From contig NW_025862277.1 of assembly GCF_002878395.1 (NCBI RefSeq), positions 1 through 64,000 on the forward strand: a DNA stretch of 64,000 nucleotides, read 5' to 3'. The position numbers were made by a program, and so were the translations under genes. Positions 46,536-57,420 of this stretch are shown here, piece by piece. How positions within the stretch are numbered: position 1 is the stretch's first letter; the number at the start of each line of letters is the position of its first letter. This DNA comes from Capsicum annuum. Taxonomy: Eukaryota > Streptophyta > Magnoliopsida > Solanales > Solanaceae. Below the pieces are notes generated by a model. The model did not search any database. It was given only the letters and a program-made list of their open reading frames with translations, and was not told the origin of the DNA.

Positions 46536-46755
46536 CGACTAGGTATTTTATTGTCCTTAAGTTGAGAACTAAGGAGATTGTGTCTGTAAAGGTCTAGTGG
46601 AAGAATCATCCTATTGAGGAAGCCACATGGGAGACCAAAGCAGACATGTGTAGCAAGTATCCATATCCTTTTGCAGATTCAGGCAATTCCTCGTTTTCCC
46701 TTCTTGTCTTGAGTTTGCCCATTCAAGGATGAAAAGTTGCTTAATTGGTATCTAA
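46536..46755 (+). pseudogene. Integrase end and chromodomain remnant
   Basis: LRTKEIVSVKV, a TAG, then KNHPIEEATWETKADMCSKY closely matches the pol C-terminus of other copies in the window. It is followed by a non-coding tail directly before the 3' LTR. The polypurine tract is not recognisable here. Confidence 0.8.
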
Positions 46756-49371
46756 TGTAACGACCCTCCCGGTTGTTTGTAAAATTTTCTAATCTTTGCT
46801 ATTTTAGCCCTTCCCATAGTTGGTAAACGTGAATTATGACTCACGGGATGAGTCGTACTATTCTTGAGGTATTCAGAAGTAATTGAAGTCATTAGTTGGA
46901 TTATTAAGTTTTAATAAATTTAAGTTTGATCACGGCCAACCTTTTGTCAAGACGACCTTGATATGGTATTTTAATATTTTCAATAGATTTGGAATGTACT
47001 TTTAGTTAGCTTACATATTTTATTTATTTCTATAAGGTCACGAATAAATTTTGAGGATTTATTAAAAAGTTTGGGATAATTTATATGGTTAATTTAATTA
47101 GTAAATTAATGGATCAAAATAATAATTTATTTACTCTTGTGGTCAATACAAGAATAAAATTAAGTGGTTAGGGTTTACCATTTATATATTAGTAGCATCA
47201 GAAGTTAAAGAGTAAGAGGGGAACGACGGTTGCAACAGTATTTTATTTTTCAAAACCTCGGTTGCATGGAGAAAGGAACTACAGCGTACATCTTTAGGCT
47301 TCTTCTGATTTTCTGGTCAATTTCTTACTACTATTGTTTATTATGGTTTTAAAACGAGTTTAGTGGATGAGCAATTTATGGACAAGCGTGCACCGTTACA
47401 GGATTAAGGGCGCAACCATTGAATAAGGTTTTGCAAGTTGACAAAGTTAGGTAGATATAGGATAAAGTAGTGGGTTGATTAATTAATGTCATATGGCATT
47501 GTGGACAATATTTGTGTGCGGGTGAATGTTTAGTCATAGACTATTATTTTAAGTGTCTAGTGCACATGTGCAATGAGTATAATTGGGTCAAAATGATGAG
47601 TTTAGTAGTGATTAGATGACTCTATGGTATTTAATTATTACTGTAGCAGTCTCGCATAAACTTGATGGATAATTTAACAATGTCACTTCTTTTTCTTCTT
47701 TAGCTTTTGATTTGAAAAGCTATCAAGTAGTTATTAATTGTAATGTGACATTTAGCTTTTAGGTCTTGAATTCTTAGAGTAAGAATTTATAAAATGGGTG
47801 TCATTAGATTTGTATTCTTAAGGAGATTATATGTTGGGATAGATTTTGAATGTTTCAAACCTTTGAGGAAGGACAAGGCGCTTGTGGACTAACTACATTT
47901 GGATTCATTGATTGAGGTAGGTTATAGTTTAATTGAAGTTTAAACTCGATTTAATTGTGTGTATGCTCCTAAATTGGATACTTGTTGATTGGTATTTGGA
48001 CATTCTTGAAATTGATGATGTTTGGGTTGTTGAGGCGTGTATAAATGATTTTTAAAAATTTACTTGATGGAATTGTTTTATGACTTTAAGTGTACTTATA
48101 AACTTGGTACATTATATTGTATGCTATGAGGTATTGTAAATTTTGATATTGATATTACTTGTACATGTTGGATCAGGTACCGTGCCGGTACGGATATATT
48201 TATGTTGGATCAGGTACCACGTCGGTACGGATATGTATATATTGAATATGTACCACACCAGTACCTATTTGTCTTTGTTGGATCGGGTACCACGCTGGTA
48301 TGAATATATATATATGATGGATCGGGTACCACACAGGTACGGATATCTATATGTTGGATAGGGTATCACGCTAGTACGGATATGTATATACTGAATTGGG
48401 TGCCACGCCAGTACGAATATGTATATGTTGGATCAGGTACCACGCCAATACAAATATGTATATGTTGGATCGGGCACCACGCCGGTACGGATATGTTTAT
48501 GTTGGATCGGGTACCATGCCCGTATGGATATGTATATGTTAGATCGGATACCATGCCAGTACGGATATGTATATGTTGGATCGGGTACCACGTCGGTACG
48601 GATATGTAATGTTGAATTAGGTACCACATCGGTACGGTACATGAACATAGATTTTTCCCTGCAGGTCATGACTATTTGGGCAAAAATAAGTCTCATAGCA
48701 TGTGTGTACATATTTGTGTTGATTCTGTGGATGTTTACAGTATGATTGATACTCTTTATGATTATGTGGCTTGTTTGTGAGCACTGTTTGACCTGTTATT
48801 GTTGTATTATTTATTCATTGAGAATTTGTTATGTGATAATGTCTGTCTACTTATTATTTGGTTTATGTTGTGTACATGTTATTAAGTTGAGTTGGCCTAT
48901 GATACCTACAAGTACAGGGTGGTTTGTACTGATACTACCCTGTACTCTTCTTTTGTTGAGTGTAGAAAGTTTTTTAGTGGCTCAGACACGACCTAACCTC
49001 TAGAGTTTGATAGCAGATCTTGATCCAAGGGTGAGCACTCTGTCTCCAGGTTGCTACGGGTCATCTTATTTGTTATTGTCCATCTTTCGGGCAATGAAAC
49101 ATTCCTTATTTACTTTATTTTGGATATCTCTTTAGACATGATCTTTGTTAGTAGTTCTTGTACGATGACTTTCAGGTCTTAGGGATTTTAGTAAGTAGGT
49201 TTGTTTGACTTCCACATTAATAATGATTAGTCCTGGATTATTGTCATTATGTTGATTTTATGATAATGTCATCTCAATATTGACTATGTGATCAGGTAAT
49301 AGTTTGATTTAGATGGTCCTCCTACAGAAAGATTAGTGTGGATGTCACTCATGCCCATTTGGATCGTGACA
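46756..49371 (+). repeat. 3' LTR of the complete element (2616 bp)
   Basis: TGTAACGACCCTCC to GGATCGTGACA, colinear with 39316-42041. Holds the minisatellite 48170-48645. Confidence 0.92.
48170..48645 (+). repeat. 37-bp minisatellite in the 3' LTR, 12 copies plus a partial
   Basis: Same unit as 40732-41318 with three fewer copies. The overlapping frames on both strands are repeat translations. Confidence 0.93.
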
Positions 49372-49376
49372 TCCAA
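49372..49376. repeat. Target-site duplication TCCAA, right copy
   Basis: Matches 39311-39315. Confidence 0.9.
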
Positions 49377-50808
49377 TGACCATAACAATGGAGATTTGGG
49401 GACATGAGTGTTTAAAAGAGAAGAGAAAAAAGGTTTTAAAATAATTAACAAATTTAATTACACTTGGCATTTTTTAATTAGTGGTTGTAGCCAAATTTTC
49501 TCAATCATGCGTGTTGTGTGCGTGTCTTACACGCATAGGGAGAAAATTAGTCAAAATGATTTATTTACAATGATTTGTACTAGTTTTATGGAGTAATATG
49601 TTACCCGCAAAGTTAAAGTATTTTTTAATAAATTTGAAACAACTTTAATGGTCACATTATGTCTTTTATGAAAATATGGGACTTCCATAATTATGAGGCT
49701 TTAGCCAATTGTCTAAGTGGCCTAATGGAGGATACGTCCCTGGATATCATATAGTGATCCCATACAGCATACTCTCTCACACACACATATACATGCGAAA
49801 ATTTTACCAAACTCTCTTCTAATTGTGTTTTTCCTTTAGAATTATTATGGATATGTAAATAATATCTCATTCAATTTCTGTTAATCTAGGCTCTGGTATT
49901 GAATCTTTCAATCCCTATATTATTTGTAGGGTTAACTCGTGACAAATACTATTTGTATGATATTCTTTATTATTTATTGATGTTATTTACAATTTATCAG
50001 TTATCGTTTGCTATTTCAAATTTGTATTCGTTGATTAAAAGCAAATGTTACTTTTCATTATCTCGTATAATTTCCTACATACTGCCAAACAGAAGTACTT
50101 AACAAAGAATTACTTAATATAGGAGGATTAAGAATTAAATTTAATAAGAACACAAATAACTTATATTATCGTTAAATACATGAAAAAACAATGTCAAAAT
50201 GTAAATTATAGTCCTTCTATCTCAATCGAAAAATAAATTTCAAAATTCGATAACTAATTAATTTATTTTATTTGAGCCCATTTTTAACAGTAGATTTACA
50301 TAATAAACACAACCGAATTTCTCTATAACGACCATTCATTATAAAAACATTTTACTTATAATGACCTGATTTCTCCAGAACTAACTTTTCATATTATATT
50401 TTACTTCTCCACTACAATAATCTATCTATAAAAATAATGACATTCATTGTAATAGTATAGTCTTTGTAAAATTACCACTATCTAGCAGTCATACTCAAAT
50501 ATTGTGTAATAATATTTTATAGTATATTTATTATGTATAAAATAAAATACACAATAACAACATATCCAGTAAATTCTCACAATAAAATATTAATGTCGTG
50601 CACATAATAACTTGCAAGAATGAATGTCTAAATTTAAATAGATTGTATTCCTTCCGTCCAAATTTATTTGTTACATTTTACTTGGTAAATCTATTAAGAA
50701 AATAATGATTGATATAGTGGCTTTATCATATTACCCCTATCAATTGATGCTTAGTAATACGTATTAAAAGATAATTTAGAGAATAAGTAACTACTACTAA
50801 GGGTAAAA
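49377..50808. other. Gene-free AT-rich stretch
   Basis: Flank of the insertion. The frame at 49899-50102 is AT-driven without family features. Nothing supportable seen. Confidence 0.5.
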
Positions 50809-50940
50809 CATCATCATCAACAACAACATACCTCATATATTTTCACATAGTGGGGTCTGGAAAGGATAGAATATATGCAGTTTATATCACTACCACAAAA
50901 GTGAGGTAGAGAGGTTGTTTCCAGCCGACCCCTAGTTTAA
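50809..50940 (-). mobile_element. TS-like SINE relic
   Basis: Starts with CATCATCATCAACAACAACA (a TTG tail on the other strand), then CATAGTGGGGTCTGGAAAGG and GTGAGGTAGAGAGGTTGTTT. From memory this order matches the 3' part of the Solanaceae TS SINE family with its TTG repeat tail. The 5' tRNA-like part was not located. Confidence 0.6.
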
Positions 50941-51104
50941 TACTAAACAATGTAGGAAAAGACATAATATAAGGATAAGACATTAACAAAACAATAAACA
51001 ACAATAGAAATAAGATCATCACCAAATAATACCACCAACAATCTACCCGAAATCACAAACAACACTCAAAAACTTCAAGAACAAGATACTACCTGTCATG
51101 CTCT

Positions 51105-51520
51105 ATTTTTACCTAGGTTAAAACAAGCATGACATTGTGGACTCTAAAAGAATTTATTTTGTACAGAGTTGTCATCTAATTTTTAAGAAAAAATAAGGAA
51201 ACCTATTATTTAATAACAAGTATAACTTTATTTCAATTTGAGAAACAAGTTTAAATTCTAGGTGTTAGGTCCTGTTTTTTATCAAAATTAAATAAAACAT
51301 GACTTATGGACTCTAAAAAAATTAAAATTTGTACAGAGTCGCCACCTAATTTTAAAAGGAAAATAAGGAAACCTATTTATTTATTAATATTGGGATTTAT
51401 GTTTTAATCTGCGGAATCAATTTAGATTCCAGGTAAGGGTTCAAGTTATTCCGAAGGGAAGGGGGTTAGGCACCCTTCAAAATCCACAAATGTGATACCC
51501 GGCTAGATTAAATTTATCAA
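51105..51520 (-). repeat. Tat/Ogre-type LTR fragment with a tandem duplication
   Basis: Two copies of an about 165-bp piece: TGGACTCTAAAAGAATTTAT / TGTACAGAGTTGTCATCTAA near 51139 and TGGACTCTAAAAAAATTAAA / ACAGAGTCGCCACCTAATTT near 51315, each followed by AAAATAAGGAAACCTAT. The second copy continues to GGGGGTTAGGCACCC (about 51463-51477), the reverse of the gtgcctaacaccttcccc block in the Ogre-like LTR at 11318. Confidence 0.55.
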
Positions 51521-52554
51521 AGAGGAAGGAAGTAAAAATGATTCTTTTTTTAGAAAAATATAAATATTTAAAATACTGTGAAAAATATATGTATATTATG
51601 TATATGAGTAAAACTTATTGTAATGAAAATATGTAAAAAGTATGTATAAAAATGTACAAATTTCATGTGAAAGAAAAGTATTTTGTGACATGTGAAAAGA
51701 AAATATCCTTATGTACTATAAGTAGAAAAGTATTTTTTACGAATAATACTATCTATTTGATCGAAATTACGGAGAGAAAAATAAAGATTTAACTTGAAAA
51801 GAAAGATTATACAATGTTTATGAGTAACTATATGAATTAATTGATTAATTTTATTTGTTTGTGTAAATATTAACGGCTTAAGTTTTGCCTAAATACATAA
51901 TGAATATTGTATAAGTAAAAGAATTCCCGCCCAGCATCCCAGGAGTAAGGTTTTCACTATGCTTTCATCTTTATGTACAACAAGTGTACTTATCCGCGCT
52001 TCACGCGATCATAAAAAGAATATATAAATAAACATTAACGTGATAATTTTATGAAAAGAAATAGTAATTATAATCAAATATTTTTTCGTGATTTTGCCAT
52101 TTTGCATGATACGTTAGGTAATTTGTATATAATTTTTTAACTAAATAAATATGTGTGTGACATAAATTAAGGCCATTTATGACACTACTCATTTAAAACA
52201 ATGTATATTAAATTAAATAAGGAGTAGAATAAAAGGAGTCATGACGAAGAGGAAAAAGAAAAGACAAAGTAAAAATCTAATAATACGAACCTAAGGGGTA
52301 ATCTAATTTTATTTTTTCTTTACATAAACACTTTAATATGTTTTGAAGATGTATAAAATATTTAAAATGTAGATCTGTCCTAGTTACTTGTTAACATAGC
52401 GACTGAAGCATCTCAATTATGCTTTAAACTTGAACATTTTATACAAGCAATTTTTTTAATAGTGACTTGTTATTTCAATTGTATAAAATACTATCAAATA
52501 TTAAAGAGGTTACTTATTAAATTTTACCAAGAAAAAAACATATGATTATTTAAC
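51521..52554. other. Gene-free AT-rich stretch
   Basis: No gene seen. A small GC-richer patch (51925-52010) has CCGCGCTTCACGCG, a short inverted pair. Confidence 0.45.
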
Positions 52555-52860
52555 TGTGACTTCTATAATTTTAAATTTAGGTATTAACTAATAAATAAAA
52601 TAATGGCGAGGAAAAAATTATCAAAAAAGTAAAAGAAAAGAACAAAAAATCAACACAAATTTAAATATTAGCATATAATCAATTGTTAGCATATTAATAA
52701 AACCATGAAATGATTGTTAGTTCTCAATAATTAATTTACATATTTTTCTTTTTTTTTAAAAAAAACTTTGTATAAAAATGTTGTTAGGAGCACTATATAT
52801 AAGGATAAATTTAAAATCATAATTCAGTAACTTTCATCTTATAGCTATATTAATAACAAT
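52555..52860. repeat. 300-bp direct repeat, copy 1
   Basis: TGTGACTTCTATAATTTTAA through TATAGCTATATTAATAACAA; nearly identical to 55296-55600 with few substitutions. Homology stops at 52860, where the Helitron/foldback-like end begins. Confidence 0.88.
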
Positions 52861-52925
52861 GTATATATAATATAAAGGAAGGTCGTAGAGAAGGTGATGT
52901 GGCACATCTCTATGACCTTCAATGG
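52860..52925 (+). mobile_element. Foldback or Helitron-like terminus, left
   Basis: TGTATATATAATATAAAGGA then AAGGTGATGTGGCAC. About three quarters of 55 bp match the reverse complement of 57366-57420. The rest of the element between them is not recognised. Confidence 0.45.
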
Positions 52926-54824
52926 CATTTATCTTTTTTTTCATTTTTTTGAGTTTTGATCTTAATTTATTTGATAAAAAGATTTAACATATACATGAGT
53001 TTTTACAATAAGATTCATATAAATGCAAAATAAATAGCAATTAGAGTTGTGAGGAATTATGAAAGGAATTAAGTATTGTGATAAATGAGTATAGTGAAGA
53101 GTCATAGCACGACATGGATCCAATCAATTCCTTCTGTTTTTGGGAGATGAGAAGATCAAGTGATTTGTCAAGTACTATATAATAATATATGGCCAGAACT
53201 GATTTTAGATACTCAAATATATGAATACAAAAGACATATTATAGGTAGGGTGCTATAACCTTTTGTCATCTACCTGCGGAAGGGTTTTATGGCTTTAGTA
53301 CATATTTTCTTAGCTTCTATCGAGGTTTATTGGTATGTATGTATATAACTACTACCATAATTCTTACATAACGAATATTAATGTGGTTATAACTTAATTT
53401 TTCTTGTGATGAATGAATGCATTTTATATGTATGTCTAATTTTATATGTATGTCTAATCTGAGAAGGATATTGCAGGCACTATTTCACAAAGAACAACAT
53501 CAACAAATAAAAAATTCATAGATATTTATTTATTATATTTGCTCACAAAGTGTCATTTGTCTTCTAATTTTTTTGAAATGAACATATAAAAAATGATTTT
53601 AATTAAGAAGTTATTGAAGTAATAGCCTAAACAAAGTGAAGTGAGGATTTTTCACTCTACTCCTTTCTATTAGCAAAAATGATGGATTGTTTAATTTGCT
53701 ATGAAATAGAACAAATCTTTTGAATGAATAGCTTCTCTGATATTTTTTTTTCTGATGTTTGAATTTAATTATACATTAGAATTTTTTGAAATTAAGATTA
53801 TATAGCTTATAAGTGTTTAAGTTTTTTATTTACTTAGAAAACTAAATTGTGTGAGCTTTTGTTTTAATATTTAAAAGTGATATTTTCTCAAATAATAATT
53901 TTCTCTCATTTATCCATTTATCTTATGCATTATTTTGAAAATCAAAAAACTAATAAACACAAGAAGACATAAAAGAAAGGTGATACAATGGTTTTATATA
54001 ATATAGAGATACATCCTTTTTTATTTTTATATTCTTGAAATTAATATTATTTCATAAAATTACAAAAATATTACAATAATACATATAAAATGTATGTTGT
54101 CTTGGGTTTTTCAATATAATTTCTCATATAGTGTATTTTTTCCTTAATTGAATTATTTAACCGTATTGATATCATGTTGTAGGTATGATATGCAAGAATA
54201 TTATCCTACTTTAATTACGGAATAAGGTACCAAAATTAATTTCAATATACATTATCATACTTATTTATTCATAGATTAGGAAATATATAGACGGATAAAG
54301 TTTCTGATAAAAAGTATGATATATGTTATGAGATTCAAAGCTTTATATTTCATATATATAATTATTAGAAAAATAATCAATTTTGAGAATTTAAGCCATA
54401 TCTAATAATAAAAGCTAAATACAAGAGAGATGAGATAGTATCTCTTAAATTTTTATTTTATTTTTGTATTTTTCTTTCATTTCCTCTATATTAATCTATT
54501 ATAATGGATTAAAAAAAGTCTCATGAAATAAATATCCCTTGCAATAAAATTCACGCATCAATAATTGAAATATGTGAAATAAAAGCCTAATAAGTCTTAA
54601 TTCTTTTTATTACAAGTCTTTTATATTTCTTATTGAAAGTCATTAAAAGTAAATTATTTTGTTTAGTGTTACTTGCTTCACATCATTATATATCTTCTAA
54701 CGTAGAAATTGATATGTGAAGGTTAACATAAGAATATTAGTACATCATTATTTCATGGTTAATCCCAACAAAATGGTAAGTTACAGAATCATTCTTTTTT
54801 ACATCCATAATCTCTAATAATTAT
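52926..54824. other. Gene-free AT-rich stretch
   Basis: No coding or RNA gene signal seen on either strand. Confidence 0.45.
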
Positions 54825-55175
54825 TTGAAAAATTTAAGACACCTTATTGTATTCCTTCAATTTGCCTATATAAAAACATATAACTTTGTCTCACGGGACT
54901 CATTCCTTTCATATTATAGTTCAAGTAGTGATATTTACTATATTTACTGTACTATTATGTTTTCGTATGACTTGAAAACTAAGACTCTTGAATGGCGATT
55001 GGCTTGTGATAAATTTTGGCTAGAGCTCAAAAAATTATGATTTATGAAATATTTCAAAAAATATGTGAAGAAGAGGAAAGAACAGAATCAAGAAAGTTCA
55101 CGATATCATGAAGCTAAGGCAAGATATGCCAAGAAGAAATTAAGAAATTATAACAATTTTTGCGCCAAACTATAG
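54825..55175 (+). pseudogene. Small frame interrupted by one stop; unknown
   Basis: A 71-codon frame (ending TLEWRLACDKFWLELKKL, TGA at 55038) is continued in the same frame, one codon later, by a 43-codon frame from ATG 55044. The latter is very Lys/Arg-rich (KKYVKKRKEQ, ARYAKKKLRN). An ATGGTAAGT donor-like site lies just upstream (about 54774). A fragment of a decayed host or element gene is possible; no family recognised. AT-rich chance coding is the alternative. Confidence 0.25.
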
Positions 55176-55295
55176 AAAACATTTTTCCTATTGTATTTAT
55201 GTTTCTCTCAGCACTTATGCAAATTAAATATGTTTTCAATTTTGATTGAGTTCAGTATCTCATTAATAAAGCCATACCTAAATTTTTTTTGGCTT

Positions 55296-55600
55296 TGTGA
55301 CTTCTATAATTTTAAATTTAGGTATTAACTAATAAATAAAATAATGGCGAGGAAAAAAATATCAAAAAAGTAAAAGAAAAGAACAAAAAATCAACACAAA
55401 TTTAAATATTAGCATATAATCAACTGTTAGCATATTAATAAAACCATGAAATGATTGTCAGTTCTCAATAATTAATTTACATATTTTTCTTTTTTTTTGA
55501 AAAACACGTTGTATAAAAACATTGTTAGGAGCACTGTATATAAGGATAAATTTAAAATCATAATTCTGTAACTTTCATCTTATAGCTATAATAACAATTA
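55296..55600. repeat. 300-bp direct repeat, copy 2
   Basis: Same order as 52555-52860; continues TTATCCATATATAAACATTG where copy 1 is interrupted. Confidence 0.88.
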
Positions 55601-56112
55601 TCCATATATAAACATTGAACTCAATTTTTAATTACATATTGAGATATAGAATATAAATTCACTGAAATTTTCTTTAAATTAAAATCAAACAAAACCTTCT
55701 AAAATATAAAATTAACGACAACGAAAATATACTTTTAGCTAATTTTCATAGACATTTTTCTTGACATACTTATTCTTTGATATAGTATATTACATCTTCA
55801 ATACCACCCTACCCATATAATGGAAGAAAAAAAGAGGGGAAAAAGATAATTGAAGAATGAAAAGGAGATCAAGCCATATAAAAAAAAAATCTAAGCGAAG
55901 CAAATAAATAATTACTATTATTAGAAAAATCAATCCATTTAAATATTTGATTAATAGAAAATTAAATATCTTACATATGGTGAAAGAGAGATCATCAAAC
56001 ACTTTCTTTTTTCACAAAGTTAAATATAAAGAAAACTAATTTTAAGTTATTTAGATGAAGCAAAAGAAAAAATATTTTTTTAAAAAAATATATTCATATC
56101 AAGTGGTCAATG
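55601..56112. other. Gene-free AT-rich stretch
   Basis: Nothing recognised; the frames here are AT-driven. Confidence 0.45.
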
Positions 56113-56287
56113 ATGATGGTGTATTCACCAACATGAGTTATGGTGCAGTGGATGGGGCCGCTCGACCCTTCTGTTGGAGCGCTGCCACCTTAATGGACCC
56201 TGCAATGCGCGATCCGAATTAGTCGGGCTCCAATGCGGGCACCGGACACTAGACACCAAATGGTTAACAAAAAAAATATGATGGTGT
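56113..56287 (+). mobile_element. tRNA-derived SINE with 10-bp target-site duplication
   Basis: ATGATGGTGT occurs at 56113-56122 and 56278-56287. Between them, a 155-bp GC-richer insert starts with a box-A-like TGGTGCAGTGG (about 56140), a weak box B (GATCCGAATT, about 56210), the block TCGGGCTCCAATGCGGGCAC and an A-run tail. This is the layout of a pol III SINE; it resembles Solanaceae SolS families from memory. The insert is compositionally unlike the AT-rich surroundings. Confidence 0.8.
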
Positions 56288-57365
56288 CTTCGTTCCTTTC
56301 CTCAAATCTCTCCTCCTCAACTTTTGGTCTTCTTTCCACCATGTCGTTGATCATCTCATTGTCTCTTCAAGAAATAATACACAACGCACTGTAGATGATA
56401 ATCATAAGTAAACAAAGTAAAACTAAACATGTAAGGCTTACCTTAGGATCAATGTACAATGTCAAAATCTAATTGATTGAATTAAAAAAAAAATTAAAAA
56501 TAAAATCGTACAAGATATTTGTTTGTGAATAAACACAATGGAACAACAATTGAGGCAAGAAAAACTTATATATAGGCAAAAAAGATGAATACCAAGAGGC
56601 AGAGGAATAAATTGACCATAATTATTGATCGTTAATGTAAAAAACTTAAGGAAGAAAAAATCATACAACTATAAAAAAAGAATAGAGAAAGTTTTAGGAA
56701 AAGAAATTAATAGTATTGATGATGAAATAAATTAAATATTGTTATCTTTAATATTATGTAAATTCTAAGATGTAATTTTTAATTTTTTAAAATTAGGAAA
56801 AAGATCAAATTAACTACAAAAAAATAAATGAAATTTCTGGCCTTAAGAGCATTATATCAGCATGTTTGTGTTTCTTCTTTATTTATATATATAGATTTGT
56901 TATAAAACTGCTCTTTTATTGCAATAATATGCTCTTTTTTATTATACCAAAAGTGTAATATTTAGAGGTTAATAATCCCGCCTTAGCCGTCATGAAAGAA
57001 AATATACATACAGCATCAGCGTGTAACTAATAACTTCTTGTAATAGTCTTTTAAGTTCTCCATTATCATAAATAAATTTGTTGATCATTCTGATGAAATA
57101 AATTGTGGTTATCATGCTAAATTAATTTATTTTTCTTATTTTGCATAATAAATCATCATTATATCAATAAATTAATGACAATAACTTTTGAACTATTGGA
57201 AGTTGATGGGACTTTTGAATTCTTTATTAGCTTAACTACAATAATTATTAATAATTATTAATGATACTCAATAAATAGGATAGAATATTGTTAATTATTT
57301 AATTTAAAAATAAGGAGAAAATAGAAAAAAATTAAAAAAAGGAGAAAAAAAAATAGAAATCAAGC
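56288..57365. other. Gene-free AT-rich stretch
   Basis: Frames on the minus strand here are AT-driven; no feature recognised. Confidence 0.45.
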
Positions 57366-57420
57366 TCAAAGAAAGGTGCCACATCACCTTGCTATAACTC
57401 TCTTTTATATTATATATAGA
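57366..57420 (-). mobile_element. Foldback or Helitron-like terminus, right
   Basis: On the minus strand it reads A|TCTATATATAATATAAAAGA followed by GGTGATGTGGCACC. The TC start after an A fits a Helitron 5' end; the inverted match to 52860 fits a foldback element. Confidence 0.45.

Larger units (their letters stand above)
39316..49371 (+). mobile_element. Complete Ty3/gypsy (Del/Tekay-like) element, pol-deficient
   Basis: 10,056 bp with homologous LTRs (2726 and 2616 bp), a primer binding site, gag, protease and RT remnants, a chromodomain remnant, and a perfect TCCAA duplication. RNase H and most of integrase are replaced by unrelated sequence (44208-46535). The LTRs differ by many substitutions, so the insertion is not recent. 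The coding parts are broken. Confidence 0.92.

Noticed and set aside
49899..50102. 67-codon hydrophobic frame as a membrane protein
   Set aside because: AT-rich DNA favours Ile/Leu/Phe/Tyr codons; no promoter context or homology that I can see.
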